DNA from: Amoebidium appalachense
Taxonomy: Eukaryota > Ichthyosporea
DNA length: 64,000 bases
Direction: 5' to 3'
NCBI GenBank assembly: GCA_963693365.1
Contig: CAVNZM010000016.1
Span: 4,278,001 to 4,342,000, forward strand
Of the stretch, positions 1 to 34,576 are shown piece after piece (the first letter of the stretch is position 1; each line of letters opens with the position of its first letter). The notes beneath the pieces are model-generated. The model had not been told where the DNA came from. It did no database searches and saw nothing but the letters and a program-made list of their open reading frames with translations. The translations under genes were made by a program, and so were the position numbers.

Positions 1-1547
1 TGGCAATGACTGGGTTTGCTTTCATGCATTCTGTAGTTGTGTTTTCCTGTGTGTCCTGCCACAACTAGGCCACCTTATCAAAGAGTTAGAGACAGTGTCT
101 GCGGCTTTTCCAGGGGACGGGTCCGTGGGGATTGTTTTCTCGCTTGGATTTGGTCTGCATTCACTCTTTAAAGGGCCGACTTGCTTGCTGTGCCCCGGTA
201 GGTTTTGAGACTGGGCCTGTTGCCAATGGGGGGCAGCAGTAAATGATGTCTTCTTGCGGAGTGTGGCCTGGTCATCATCGCTGCATATGACTAGTTGAGC
301 AAACTAGTTTCACGCAACACGTGCACTTGTACCTTTGCCCGCTGGTGTCCTTTGGTCGTCTTGTTGTTTTATTTTTATTTCATCGCTGTGGCTCTTTCGA
401 AGTCGGTTATTTTGGTGGTCATGTAGCCTGTGGCTGCACGTTGCCTTCATATCCACTGGACCACTGATCAATAAATCCCAGTCAAGAGGGAAAAAAAAGA
501 TATTCAGGGCAGCATTCGATATTTTCGTGATATATCCCGAATGATATTCAGGGCAAAAAACGGGATATTTTTGCAAGCTGAATGGCGCGCTCCCCGCCCG
601 GCGGCCTTGGACGGGTGGGTCCGTGATCATCAGATTACGCCAGCACTGCAATCTTACAGACCAGAAAAACATATCATGCTCGTGAACACGATTAGGTTTT
701 TTTACATGCTTAAGTTCTGTTGTTAAAATTTTGGGTAAGTCATCTAAGGCTCTATTCTATGTGACGTTGACAGATATACATGTTGTCGAGGGTCGGACGA
801 GGGCCTGTGAACAGAAATTCGCCGATTGGTTCCGAGCGCACCTGGGTCCATGCCATGTCGTTTCAACATGTCTCGCTTCACTAAGTTACACTGTGTTGCA
901 GGGCTCAGGCGACTATTTTTTCCAATCAGGTTATCCGAACATGATGTTGAAATTTCATTTTATTTTTCCTATACATGCTACTGGTGCTAAACTACTGACA
1001 GTAAACTAATATTAGCATTACATATGCTCTTTGTCGAAATTCGGAAATGTGTACAAATGTGCCATCAGTAGATGGTCCCCCCTGAGTCACAGCGGCAGTC
1101 CGTGACCATCACCCTTAAGCCAATAAAAACGTTGCACTATTTAACAGCCAATCACTACTCGAATGCGCACATTCTAAAAAGCATGGTCAGACTGGTCAGT
1201 GGTCACACACCCCCGGGCCCGGCCCACGGGGCCCCACTGGGCCACCCCTGCCCACGGTCGACCCCACAAGTGACTCATACTCATTCGAAAATGTTTATGT
1301 TTCAATGGTGCCATCACTGCCATGTCATATCAGCAGGGTGGGAACTTCCTTTTTTGGAACTGCAGCGGATGCCATTTTAGCAACACACTTTCCCCCTGTC
1401 TGGATGGCAGTAATAGAGCAGCCAACTGTTTTTAGGGGATATTTTTAATAGTTTTTGGCTGTATTTTAAGATCTTTAAATCGTGGGCCTAACTTCAAACA
1501 ATTTTCGGTGTTTCAGGGACCATATGGCATTGACACAAACAGCACCC

Positions 1548-1590
<43 letters not shown>

Positions 1591-1885
1591 TGACGCACAA
1601 TTCTGTGGCCATAAACCGCCTTTATAATAATTTTACAGCCTGGTACAGTACTCAGCCTGGCCGGCAAATGACGTTCGAACTCACTATCTCAATTATGTAG
1701 TTGTAATAAAACCAAGCAGCATGTAATAAATATATAAGCATACAGCAAGATGGCTTTCTTGATAGTACCGCACCAAATAAGAGTCTTTTCTTTTGTTGAC
1801 AGACATATGCGCTGCTCATATCGTAACTTACTTGATAAATGCTCTGCATTACAGTAACTACACCGACGTGCGATTATCACTGCGA
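1..1885. other. Non-coding stretch, no gene recognised
   Basis: Mixed-composition DNA with a C-run near 1550-1590. Open frames of 60-120 codons occur on both strands (for example 731-1009 +), but none shows a recognisable domain, a splice-consistent partner exon or biased composition. I see no gene here. Confidence 0.5.
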
Positions 1886-1940
1886 TATCGACTCAAGGCC
1901 TCCTAAATAGGTGTGCTATTTAGGAGGCCTTGTATCGACT
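1886..1940. mobile_element. Palindromic mini foldback element with 8-bp target duplication (copy A1)
   Basis: A perfect hairpin occupies 1895-1931: the 16-bp arm AAGGCCTCCTAAATAG, a 5-nt loop, then the exact complement. Taken with its CA and TG ends the insertion is 1894-1932. The same 8 bases, TATCGACT, stand on both sides (1886-1893 and 1933-1940), as expected of a target-site duplication. Related copies lie near 2.1, 34.5, 35.4 and 43.7 kb. The 8-bp duplication and CA/TG ends resemble hAT-type DNA transposons reduced to little more than two fused terminal repeats; that assignment is inference. Confidence 0.75.
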
Positions 1941-2067
1941 CCATGTCCATTATCTCCGATATACGGTCGGTGCACGTTGGCAGGACCAGGTTCATATAAA
2001 TTTTTAGTGTTTTTGGGCCCATATATCATGGCAACGTTGGCAAACTGATAAGCTACGGTTGGTCGGT

Positions 2068-2124
2068 TGCACCATGCCACGGCCATCTGTGTTTCTAGAT
2101 GGCCGTGCAGTGCGTGCACCATGC
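2068..2124. mobile_element. Palindromic mini foldback element (copy B2)
   Basis: The arms CACGGCCATCT (from 2078) and AGATGGCCGTG (ending 2107) form a hairpin closely resembling the copy at 35.4 kb. The flanking 10-mer TGCACCATGC occurs at 2068-2077 and 2115-2124, so the duplicated target fits if the insertion extends about nine bases past the hairpin to 2116. A separate 23-bp direct repeat (2055-2077 and 2135-2157) surrounds the site, which makes the exact insertion boundary uncertain. Confidence 0.55.
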
Positions 2125-2947
2125 GTATGAGGGCACGGTTGGTCGGTTGCACCATGCATGAGGGCCTTGCTTGACTCATGCGATGGTATGTATACGCCTG
2201 CGGCCTAGCCTTGCCAAGTGCATTCAATGCATATGACTCCTATGTACGGACAACCACGTCATTTCAGTCAACAACAACACAACTGTATACACAACTCACG
2301 TTTTAATTTATACCTCATGTCCGTACTCCTCTTTCAAAAGTTGCTGCTCAGTAAGCCTGTTCGTGTTTCGGTGTAGGCGTACGGGTGCAGAATTCTGACA
2401 AGCGGCCTGTGCACTCTGTTGTTTGAACAGATCTTTTTACGTTATCCACAAGTTGCGTCGTTTTATTTGAACACTAAACTGATCCTTGCTCCTCTGTCTA
2501 GATTTCTGTAAAAACAACTTGGAAAATACTTCGCACTTTGACTGAGTTCTGTTGACCAAAATCGGATGCCGATTACTCGCCACTACTGGGACTAGTTGCA
2601 TTTACAAGCCTTGTGAGTCGCATTGAACGTTTCCTATAGAACTGGGCATCGGTGCTCACATGTTCAAACTAGCTGGTAAGCTCCGACGCACTTACAGAAA
2701 TGTATTCCGCTATATGAGCCATGCTGAGAAACCCCCCGTTATTAGTATTCACTTTTGCGGTAGTTACATAGATAACTGCAACTGGTACCACCTCGTTACT
2801 AAGCAACTACTTGGCACACACACAGTCTTTATCTAATATTATATACCGCGAGGCAACGCACTTGCGTAAGCGGTGACGAAGAATTAGTATTTTCAACAAG
2901 TCGCATGGCTGGATGCAACGTGCAATTCAAACTTTTACGGAAAATGC

Positions 2948-3733
2948 ATGAAGAAGACAACAGCACCGACACCACGGAGGGGAGCATCACGCTGTGTGAA
3001 CAGCTACCAGAGTCCCCCCTCTCTCGTTCTTCAAGCGCACGCTTCGAGCGGCCGCGAAGATTTTTCCACCCCTGATGGGTTTTGGGCTGTGGCCCTTCTA
3101 AACGATCTCATGTCGAGAATGCTATCCGAGCTGCCCGCCCGCCGGAGATGGATAAAGAGGGATCCTGGTGATAAAACGGGAACATGTTTTTACTTTCCGT
3201 ATAAATCACTGAGATGTAGCAAGGGGAGTGACGTCGTGGACTTTGTTATCCAATATTTCGAAAACAATGGATGGGAACATGTGACGAGGGCAAAGGCGCG
3301 TGCGTTTGCAGGGAAATTAGTCGCCATGGGGTATCTTGAGCCCGTGAATAAACTGGGGAAATCAACCGGAAAGGACAAAGTGGACGACGCTGGTAGCCCG
3401 AAAGTCAGTGCCAACATCGTCGAGTTTGAGGACAACAGACAGGTTTTTTACGTTCTGAAAATCCGGTTATGGGGCGTTTCCCCGGATTTGTACCAATCTA
3501 TTCCGACCCCCGAGTCCCCCCAATACAGGTTGCATTGTCACGTGGTTCAAGGTTCAGCCGGTGGCCGTAGCAGTGTAGACGGACCCAAGGGTTTGAAATT
3601 TCGAGTACGGAACATGGGATCTGCGGCTGCGGAAGTTAGAACAGGTGTACAGACGGAGTCTTCCGGCTCTTCTAGCTATGCGTCTCCTACTCCAGACCTG
3701 AAAAACTCCCTAAGAAAGGCGTCAAAATTATGA
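2948..3733 (+). CDS. DEP-domain protein (DEPDC1/7-like), single exon
   Basis: This 261-codon frame contains a DEP domain. DEP modules target signalling proteins to membranes or receptors. The domain runs from about residue 55 to 175: a helical start (ALLNDLMSRML), the RRRW and CFYF strand region, the conserved GSDVVDFVIQYF segment, the KLVAMGYLEPV helix and turn, and a closing FEDNRQVFYVLKI strand, all as in DEPDC1/DEPDC7-type domains. The tail (about 180-261) is Ser/Gly-rich and unstructured. A polyadenylation signal follows about 75 bp after the stop. The N-terminus is doubtful: a second frame opens at ATG 2905 with a more protein-like acidic, Ser-rich start and meets a stop at 3073, next to a five-T run. 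Loss of one T there would join it to the DEP frame, so the true start may be 2905 with an indel near 3062-3066. The family is confident; the start and exact orthology are not. Confidence 0.7.
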   Translation: MKKTTAPTPRRGASRCVNSYQSPPSLVLQAHASSGREDFSTPDGFWAVALLNDLMSRMLSELPARRRWIKRDPGDKTGTCFYFPYKSLRCSKGSDVVDFVIQYFENNGWEHVTRAKARAFAGKLVAMGYLEPVNKLGKSTGKDKVDDAGSPKVSANIVEFEDNRQVFYVLKIRLWGVSPDLYQSIPTPESPQYRLHCHVVQGSAGGRSSVDGPKGLKFRVRNMGSAAAEVRTGVQTESSGSSSYASPTPDLKNSLRKASKL

Positions 3734-3806
3734 TGTTGTCAAAGACATGATATTTTATTTTTCCAAAATCATGATAATATATTTCTCTGGCCTTGAACTG
3801 GTTGGA

Positions 3807-3812
3807 AATAAA
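3807..3812 (+). terminator. Polyadenylation signal AATAAA of the DEP gene
   Basis: A canonical AATAAA lies about 75 nt after the DEP gene stop codon on the same strand, in AT-rich DNA. Placement and motif fit a 3' end signal. Confidence 0.5.
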
Positions 3813-4997
3813 ATTAGGCACCAAGGAATGGTGATGTGTGTGTGTATGTATGCGGTTCATAGGTTAACGTTGACGCTGAGGGCTTGCAATAAACTATAGT
3901 AGTGACCAGTGAATCAAAGATGAATTGTAGGATGTTTTCTCGTATGGTTTATGGTACCGAGAGCCCTGTAAAGTCTGAACGAAACACGGAACGTTACCTC
4001 TGCTTGTAAGCGAAGTTTTGAATGTTATTCTGGGGTGTGTTTGGGTGCCTAAGGCACCAATATTAGCATTGATATTATGTAGTTAAATATAATCTGAATA
4101 TGCTTTTGGCCATTGTGGCCTTAATTTATACCTCCTGTTAGCGCCATGTTGAGATAGTTTCCCCGTGATGCACATGCAGACACGGATATCGTCACGAAGA
4201 AACTCGCTAACATATGGTTTTTCGATGCATAGTAATCTGAATGAAATTTGAGCCATGATAAAACAAAGTGATCCGTTCTATATATCTACGGTAACTGTTT
4301 GGTTTTGATGTAAATAAATGAAAGTTCCCATGTGTGAAACAGAATTCGAAAGCATTGTGTTCACTGACAAGACGTGTGTGGATTGGACCATAAACCATTT
4401 CTTGAAATATTCAACTCCCCGTGTGTACATGTGTTCTGTTTCTTCAGCTCCTGCAGCCCATCGATTTCTTAGGGACCCTTCAAGTTAGATTTGAACTGGG
4501 CGTGTGTGTGTGGGAGGGGGAGGTGGGAAGGGGAGCGGGGGGGGGGGAGGGGGGGGAGGGGGAGGGAGCAGAAGTAATATGTGTGTGGGGAGGGGAGGGG
4601 AGTGAAGTTGGGGGGAGGGCCGGGGGGGGGGGGGGGGGGGGGGGGATACACGTGCACATCTACACTTGTGCATGCTACCATGCACACATCTCACAATGCG
4701 TGCACACAAGCGCACAAGTTTCGTCTTCGTCTGTGTTTACAGTCTTCAAGTTCTCTCTGGACTTCCCGCATATATCCCCCTCCCTGCCCCCCATCCCCCC
4801 TCCCCCCCTCCCCCCTCCCCCCACTCCCCCCCCCCCCCCTCCCCCCCCTCCCTTCGGCCCCTCCCTTTCATCACCTGCCTCTCTGGTTCTTGACTTTTCC
4901 TTCTCAACAAACCCCCCCCCCCCCCCCCCAACCTCTGGCGTCTGCACGTGTCATCTTGGCATAAAAGTAAAGAGGGGGGCCCGGGGGAGGGGAATAG

Positions 4998-5028
<31 letters not shown>

Positions 5029-5106
5029 AAAGGGGGGGGGGGGGAGAGGTTGTCACTGAGTGCGACCGTCGGTGCACACTCATACATGCAACCTGGTTCG
5101 GTGACA

Positions 5107-5145
<39 letters not shown>

Positions 5146-5419
5146 TTATCACGTTTTGTTCCCGGAGGGCCTTTTCAGGCCCTAGGGAAACTACCGTCTA
5201 CCACACAGCACCGACAGTACACTAGTTAAGGTGCTATCTATGAGTTCAGCTAAGCTAAACCATCCTTCACAACCTAACTATAAGTACACACTTTGCCCAG
5301 GGCTACTACGCCAGCCACGCCCATAAAAAGGACACACAGGGTAGGGGGGGAAAGGGGGAGGGGGGAAGGGCGGGGGAGGGGGGGGAGGGGGGGGGGGGAG
5401 GAAGGGGGGAAGGGGGGAG
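3813..5419. other. Intergenic DNA with G-runs and C-runs
   Basis: Unique AT-rich sequence to about 4500 gives way to long G/A and C/T tracts (4510-5050) and a T-run near 5110-5139. All longer frames here are translations of these tracts (poly-Gly, poly-Pro) and I consider none of them genes. Confidence 0.6.
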
Positions 5420-5607
5420 GTTGGGGGGAGACGCATACACACACAGTGCACCGTCACACGGACACACACACAAACACACACACACATATTGTGATACACA
5501 CACGTGCACACACACACACACACCACACACACATAAACACACCCAGTGACAAACGAGCACAAAATCCAAATGTACACACAGACATATGCACACATTTTTT
5601 CGCACAG

Positions 5608-5638
<31 letters not shown>

Positions 5639-5828
5639 CCCCCCTCCCCCAAAAAAAAACACACACACACACCGTGCACCGTGACACGGAGACACGGACA
5701 CCACACACCGACATTGTGATACACACGTGCACACACACACACGCACCCCAAACACATAAACACACCCAGTGACAAACGAGCGCAAAATCCAAATGTACAC
5801 ACAGACATATGCACACATTTTCGCACAG

Positions 5829-5869
<41 letters not shown>

Positions 5870-5877
5870 AAAAAAAC

Positions 5878-5911
<34 letters not shown>

Positions 5912-6194
5912 AACTCCCCACCATAAAGCGGACCCTTAGGAGAGGGGGGAGGAAACGGGAAGGTGGGGAGGGGAGGGGGGGGAAGGGGGGGGGGGGGAGG
6001 GGAGGGGGGAGGTTGGAGGGATACACACACACACACACCGTGCACCGTCACACGGACACACACACAAACACAAACACACATTGTGATACACAAATGTGCA
6101 ACCACACACACACACACACTGCACCCAGTGACAAACGAACACAACATCCAAATGTACACACAGACATATGCTCATATTTTCGCACAGCCCCCCT

Positions 6195-6242
<48 letters not shown>

Positions 6243-6380
6243 AAAAAAGCCCAAAACCGGAACCCACATGCCAGGGGGGTTGAAGGGGGGAGGGGGGCCA
6301 CACACACACACCGTGCACTGCAACCCGGCCGCAAACGCACACCCACACCCACACCCACACACGCTGTGATACACACACGT

Positions 6381-6468
<88 letters not shown>

Positions 6469-6535
6469 CCAGTGACAAACGAACACAAAAGCCAAATGTA
6501 CCCACAGACACATGCACACATTTTCGCACAGAGGG
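5420..6535. repeat. Four-copy degenerate satellite built on (CA)n and C-runs
   Basis: Four copies of one composite unit follow each other. Each has a GTGCACCGTCACACGG-like start (missing in part in the last), an ATTGTGATACACAC block, a CCCAGTGACAAACGA block at about 5543, 5765, 6124 and 6468, a CCAAATGTACACACAGACA block, and an ATTTTCGCACAG end leading into a C-run in three copies. Spacing is 222, 359 and 344 bp, the differences coming from homopolymer and CA-tract length. No coding potential. Confidence 0.85.
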
Positions 6536-6589
6536 TCCCTGTTCAGGCACCGTAGGCCCATTAGTGTAAACCGTTACACTCTCTCTTAG

Positions 6590-6596
6590 CCGGTTG

Positions 6597-6657
<61 letters not shown>

Positions 6658-6675
6658 TACACACACACGCGCGCG

Positions 6676-6728
<53 letters not shown>

Positions 6729-6744
6729 GCGCGCGCGCGCGCAT

Positions 6745-6810
<66 letters not shown>

Positions 6811-6816
6811 ACACAT
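6590..6816. repeat. (CA)n / (CG)n compound microsatellite
   Basis: CA repeats are interrupted twice by pure CG alternation (about 6668-6685 and 6713-6741), giving roughly 225 bp of alternating purine-pyrimidine sequence with high Z-DNA potential. Confidence 0.9.
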
Positions 6817-6959
6817 ACACACACATTGACTTTTTCGGTCTGTTGATTGGTACTCGGCGAAGCAAAAGCTTCCGGAGGACTTCAAGCTAATCAGAAAAGA
6901 AATATGATCTGCTGCACAGAAGGGCTTTTCTTGTGCACAGCCTAATAATAATAATACTA

Positions 6960-29862
<22,903 letters not shown>

Positions 29863-29879
29863 CTGTGCCAGGGCCAGTT

Positions 29880-29909
29880 TTTTTTTTTTTTTTTTTTTTT
29901 TTTTGGTGG

Positions 29910-29950
<41 letters not shown>

Positions 29951-31170
29951 GTCGGTGGTTGGGGGGGGGGGGGGGGGGAAGGGGTGGGGGGGTTTTGGTG
30001 GTTTTGGGGGAGGGGGGGAGAGGAGGGAAAGGGGGGGGGGGGGGGGTCAGGAAGGTGACATCCGTCAAAAAGATTTTGGAAGTACCACCGTTCTCTCCTG
30101 TTTTCTTGCACCCCCATGCTTCTTGATTGATCATTATCTCAGCATAGTCGAGGGCGAGATCTTGCGCTTCCAAAAATGGGACAATACCTTTAAACTGTCA
30201 CCCATCCCTCTCAACCCCCCCCCCCCAGCCCTCCCCTCCCCCCTCAACCCCTCCCCCCCAACCACCACCACCACCACTACCAACACCACTCCCTCCTCCC
30301 ATCACCTCCTTTCCCCCCCCCCCCCACACACACACACCCCCCTCTCCCCACCACCACCATCAAAAAACCCCCCTCACTATTTACCCTCCTACCATTCCCC
30401 CCCCCCCCCCCCCCCCCCCTCCTCCCCCCGGTGACACCCTCTCCCACCTTCTTCTTCGAGATCCCTCAAACTTCAGGTACTTCCCATTCCAAAAGACAAA
30501 TCAATCACATTTTCTCATAACAGAACCCCCACTCTCGTTCATCTACTCCGGGACCACGGTGTACGATGAGCAACCCCCCCCTCCCCCCGCCCCCCTCCCT
30601 CCCCCCTCCCCCCCCCCCCCCCCCCTCCCCCCCGGCTCCCGACCTACCTACCCTGCCCCTCATCCCCCACCTCCCCCCTCCACAAACGCACACATATGTA
30701 CACGCACACACGCATACGCACGGACACACACACATAGCCCGTTCCAGGCACAGAGGGGGAGTTGCCACAACCAAACCTTATCCCAGTCCTCTGTGGAGGG
30801 TATGGAACACGGAAGAACAACTACTAGATGCTCATGAACCTGTGCTCTTATATGCTAAGAATATGCACTATTGTTAAGCGATATAACAGAATGTCAGTAC
30901 GCATATATATCCCCATGGTTGTGCACTAAGTCTGTGTGTGGGTGTGTGTGTGCACCAGTGCAAACGTACGTACGCGCGCACGTGCGTCGTGCGTGCATTA
31001 TTCGTGCGTGCAAGCGCGCGTCCGCGCGTCGGAAAACCTTTGAGTATGCCTGAGTAAGTAGTTGGGGTGGTCTGCCAAGTCGTGATTGGCCGTGCACGAT
31101 AATTACAGTCAGCACCGTGCAGGGAGCCACATCAGGCGAGGTGCCTTTCCGCAAACCTAAAACCAACAGG
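29880..31170. other. Low-complexity DNA that should hold the 5' end of the adaptor gene
   Basis: T-, G- and C-rich tracts with a few unique islands. Minus-strand island 30057-30190 is open in more than one frame and could contain the missing upstream exon, but no candidate combines a clear start codon with a donor in phase 0. Left undecided. Confidence 0.3.
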
Positions 31171-32870
31171 CATGTTCGAAGGGATGGGAATGTCTGACAT
31201 ACCCTCAGTAAACCGTCAGCCTGTGCCATTTTCTCTCGCTCTCTCTTGCCACAGATGTTTTGAGTGTAACTTCACGCAGCCAGGCAGGAAGGTCCGTCCC
31301 TGTTCATGTCCCAGGGTGACAGTGACGATCCTGGCTTGTAGATTTCACAAGCGATTAGGACGAGACATAAATAAGCTTAGTCACCCCTTGTTTTCTCGCT
31401 ACAACACGTCTTACTCCTCCTGTTTCAGCACCTGTATGTATATATGCTCATGTGCATATATATGCAACCACAACCGTAATATAGAGACTAAACTTGAGAA
31501 ACAACTTGGCACTTCGAAACTTCTGGGCGATAAACTTTGTGCTCTGTGCCAAGTTGCCTTTTGCCGAGAGACTCAGATTTCATATATGGCCTTTCATATT
31601 TCATCCCAGCCAATCAAATACGCCGGCTTATCTACATTCCATCAGGCATCATGATGGCATCCTTTTATAGCCTACAGCACGCTATCCCATTAATCCCCCT
31701 GTTGAACGTTCTCAGGGAGTAAAATGACGTCATCAACGCAGTCATACCAACCCCGGAGGGCGTGACCGGGGGAAGTTTCTTCAGTCTGTTTCAGTGAGTC
31801 CGGCGACGCCCGAGGGGCCCTGTCTGCCTGTATGAAGTTCACAGTGAGAGTGACTCGGTATCATACACTCTGCATGTGATTTCATGCCCTATACAGGGCC
31901 TGTGGCGCCGGCAACACTGTTTTGGTATCATTGGTGGCGGTGGCGTGGTAGCGGTGGTGGGAGTGATATCGATGGTGGTCACAATCATTGGTGGGCCAGT
32001 GGTTGGTAACCAGTTGGTGGTGGTGGCCATGGATTAAGGTGTTTTTGAAGTTCTTATGAAATACTCAGGGGGGTAGAGCCTGGTAGATATCAGGAGAGCA
32101 ACCTTAAATTTGTCACGCATGCACTACAGGGGCCCCTGTAAGGCACTTTTTTTTTTTTTTGGCATGCAGGAGCTGTGCTGTTAGGGAAAAGGGAAGCCTA
32201 AAAGATTGGAGGGCCCTGCTGACCTACACTGTATAGTGATTATCCATTGATTATATCTAAAATATTAACCCTCTATTTTTTAAGTGGAGTGGGTGAATGA
32301 GTAGGTGGGACTCATAGATCCCCCGGCACTATATGTAGACGGGAGGTAGCAGAGGGGAAGGGAATGTGTGTGTGTATGTGTGAGTGTGTGTGTGTTTGGG
32401 GGGAGGGGGGGGGGGGGAGGAGGGGGGAGGAGGGAGGGAGGGGGGGGAGGGGGGGGGGGAGGGCAGCCAATATACCACTTTTTCCCAAAATGACTGAGCC
32501 AAGACGTGTTTTTCGAGTGGGGCTGTAGCACCCACAGTTAACGTGTATAGTTTACTAAGGAAGTACTACGGCTAGTATACTATTAGCCGGTGCACCCGCT
32601 GGGTTGCTGCGTCTTTCATGTGCAATGTATATGTGCAATCCATATGCCTCGACTATTACAGTTAAACCCCACTTCTCACATCGTCCTTGGTATATATGAT
32701 GCTTCGTATTTGCTCTTTTAAGGGAAGGTGGGCTGGTCTAATCTCAAGATGTGCTCATCCACGGCTGGCTAGTGCTGCACAAGTTGCACAGCTACTCAAC
32801 AAATTGTGTAGAGGAACGAAAGCCGACACACAAAAGACAGGTAAAACAAAAGGACCATTGACTTCATAAG
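31171..32870. other. Intergenic stretch without recognised gene
   Basis: A 160-codon plus-strand frame (31172-31654) is Cys-rich, matches no family I recognise and has no partner exon. A GGT/GGC-rich simple repeat lies at 31925-32030 and a G/A tract at 32395-32465. I see no supported gene. Confidence 0.4.
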
Positions 32871-33833
32871 TTATTCTCTACGGAATAATCTCTCCCAAGG
32901 GACCTGTTTCAAGCTGGTTATCCTGCAGTCTGCATGTTCAAAAACCAACCTTTCGTTCTGTGGCCAAGCGACCACCAATGCACCGGCCAACTTTCCAGCC
33001 GTAGCCCCCGACGGACTATCTTCGATTACAATGCATCTCGCTGGATCCACCCCTAATCTTTTTGCACCAAGCAGATATGGTTCTGGGTCGGGCTTTCCCT
33101 TCGTAACGCTCTCAATAGTGACTACGTTAGGGAGGAAATCGTGAAATAGGGGGTTGTGCTTGATTGCTGGGAGCACTGCTGATGCGTTCCCATTTGACAC
33201 GCACGTTATTTTGATGTTCCACTCTTTCAGTTGCTGCACTAATTCAACGACTCCTTCACGCGGATGTGCATCAGCCACCTGTTGGCAAGAAAAAATCAAG
33301 CACATCAGGTAGATTCAACACAAGATCTCTTATCATGATCCAAGACGTAGGTACAGAGAAGTTACATAAGTGCAAAAGGCAGACCTACCAGAACCCAAAG
33401 CCGGAAAGCACATAATAAAGGCTTTCTTCTTTGTTAGCAATGCGAGCAGGCTCGGTGAATGAACGTTTAGGTGTGAGAAACAAGAAGAGAGATTTTGAAC
33501 AGGAAGTAAAGGTAAACCCCGACTCACCATTGCAGCAAACCGTTGGCCGGCTTCTTCAGCTAGTTCCACGTTGCTCTTTTCCTTGGGAAACTTTGGGCAC
33601 TTGTACCTATACAGCTCGAAAAATTCCAACGTGTTTTGCCCTACCAGGCTGTTGTATTCATCTTCGCTCAGGTGGTAGCCATAATCGGCTAGCATTCCGC
33701 TTGCACACTTGTAGTGAACGGGTTCTGAGTCTATGAGGGTGCCGTCTACATCCCACAACACGGCTTCGAAAACATCGGAAAACGGCCCTTCTAGGAGTTC
33801 GCCACTCTGTTCGCCACTTTGATGAGGCGCCAT
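32871..33833 (-). CDS. HAD-superfamily hydrolase, beta-phosphoglucomutase-like, two exons
   Basis: Exons 33528-33833 and 32871-33278 join in phase 0 into a complete 237-residue protein. Motif I is LWDVDGTLIDSEP (about residues 27-39): the first Asp is the nucleophile and the second the acid/base of HAD phosphatases and phosphomutases. Motif II is the Ser of CVSNGN, motif III the Lys of KGKPDPEPY, and motif IV the acidic VIEDSPSG that holds magnesium. The helical cap between motif I and the core (YGYHLSEDEYNSLVGQ) is the small C1 type of the beta-phosphoglucomutase subfamily. Such enzymes act on sugar phosphates or similar small phosphoesters; the substrate cannot be told from sequence. No targeting peptide is evident, so a cytosolic location is likely. 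The length suits the family, and ATG 33833 is followed by an acidic leader before motif I. Confidence 0.9.
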
Positions 33834-34162
33834 CCTTTTTGGTGCGAGGTGTGCACTAAAGATCTGAGAGAAAAGGCAGAGTGTGGGGATCAGCCTGGAA
33901 GACGTCGAGTCACAGGGGATCGATGAACGAAAAGAAAGAACCGCTGGTCGAACTGTATACGTATACCTCCTGTATTCTTGAACACATGTGCACTGAATTC
34001 AAACAAAAACTCACGAGCATATAAATTACCGCGGCCGTACTTCAATTGTCACAAAGATGGCACAAAGTTTTCATCATTCCCAACCTCGGTCACTTAGTTT
34101 GGAGGTCACGTGACCGGAGGTTGGGTTGAAGGAGATTGGGGGAGGACTGAGCTGCAAAAAAA

Positions 34163-34354
34163 GATCCGCTATCCAATCAGTGTTTTTGGCGGTATTCCGA
34201 ACGGACTCTTGGTGACGGATGATCCGCTATCCAATCAGTGTTTTTGGCGGCGGATTTCAAAATTCCTAACGGACTCTTGGTGACGGGATATACGCTATCC
34301 AATCAGTGTTTTTGGCGGCGGATTTCAAAATTCCTAACGGACTCTTGGTGACGG
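34163..34354. promoter_or_regulatory. Three tandem units carrying CCAAT and TTTGGCGG sites upstream of the HAD gene
   Basis: Units at 34163-34220, 34221-34286 and 34287-34354 share GCTATCCAATCAGTGTTTTTGG and end in CGGACTCTTGGTGACGG. Each contains a CCAAT box (CCAATCA) about 12 bp from TTTTTGGCGG, similar to an E2F/DP site. They lie 330-520 bp upstream of the HAD start codon on the opposite strand. A promoter role is inferred from motif content and position. Confidence 0.5.
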
Positions 34355-34534
34355 CAGTACATGAGATCGCGATCGAAGAAGCCGATCAGTTTGCCAGATG
34401 GCTCCGGCTGGATCTGGGAAGGAGGTGTCACCACACATGTGGGTCATGATGTTCCACTGATGTTACCACAATCAGGGCTCGCTTCGCTCGCCCTGCCATG
34501 GCGAGCACCGGGGCGAGCGCAAGCGAGGCCCGGC

Positions 34535-34576
34535 AGCGAGTCCAAGGCCTCCTAAATAGCACACCTTGAGCGAGTC
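34535..34576. mobile_element. Palindromic mini foldback element, shortened (copy A2)
   Basis: The 26-bp insertion 34543-34568 runs CAAGGCCTCCTAAATAG then CACACCTTG. AGCGAGTC stands on both sides (34535-34542 and 34569-34576), a perfect 8-bp duplication. The left arm is identical to copy A1, but most of the right arm is missing, leaving only the CAAGG/CCTTG ends paired. Confidence 0.75.

Noticed and set aside
5420-6535. The spaced repeats as a CRISPR array
   Set aside because: Units are 220-360 bp and made of simple repeats, in a clearly eukaryotic context.
31172-31654. A 160-codon Cys-rich plus-strand frame
   Set aside because: No family resemblance, no partner exon with matching phase, and composition like its non-coding surroundings.
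34361-34555. A 64-codon frame starting just after the three CCAAT modules
   Set aside because: It is tempting as a divergent gene, but it runs through a GC-rich imperfect palindrome and ends inside the A2 foldback insertion. No homology or following exon was found.
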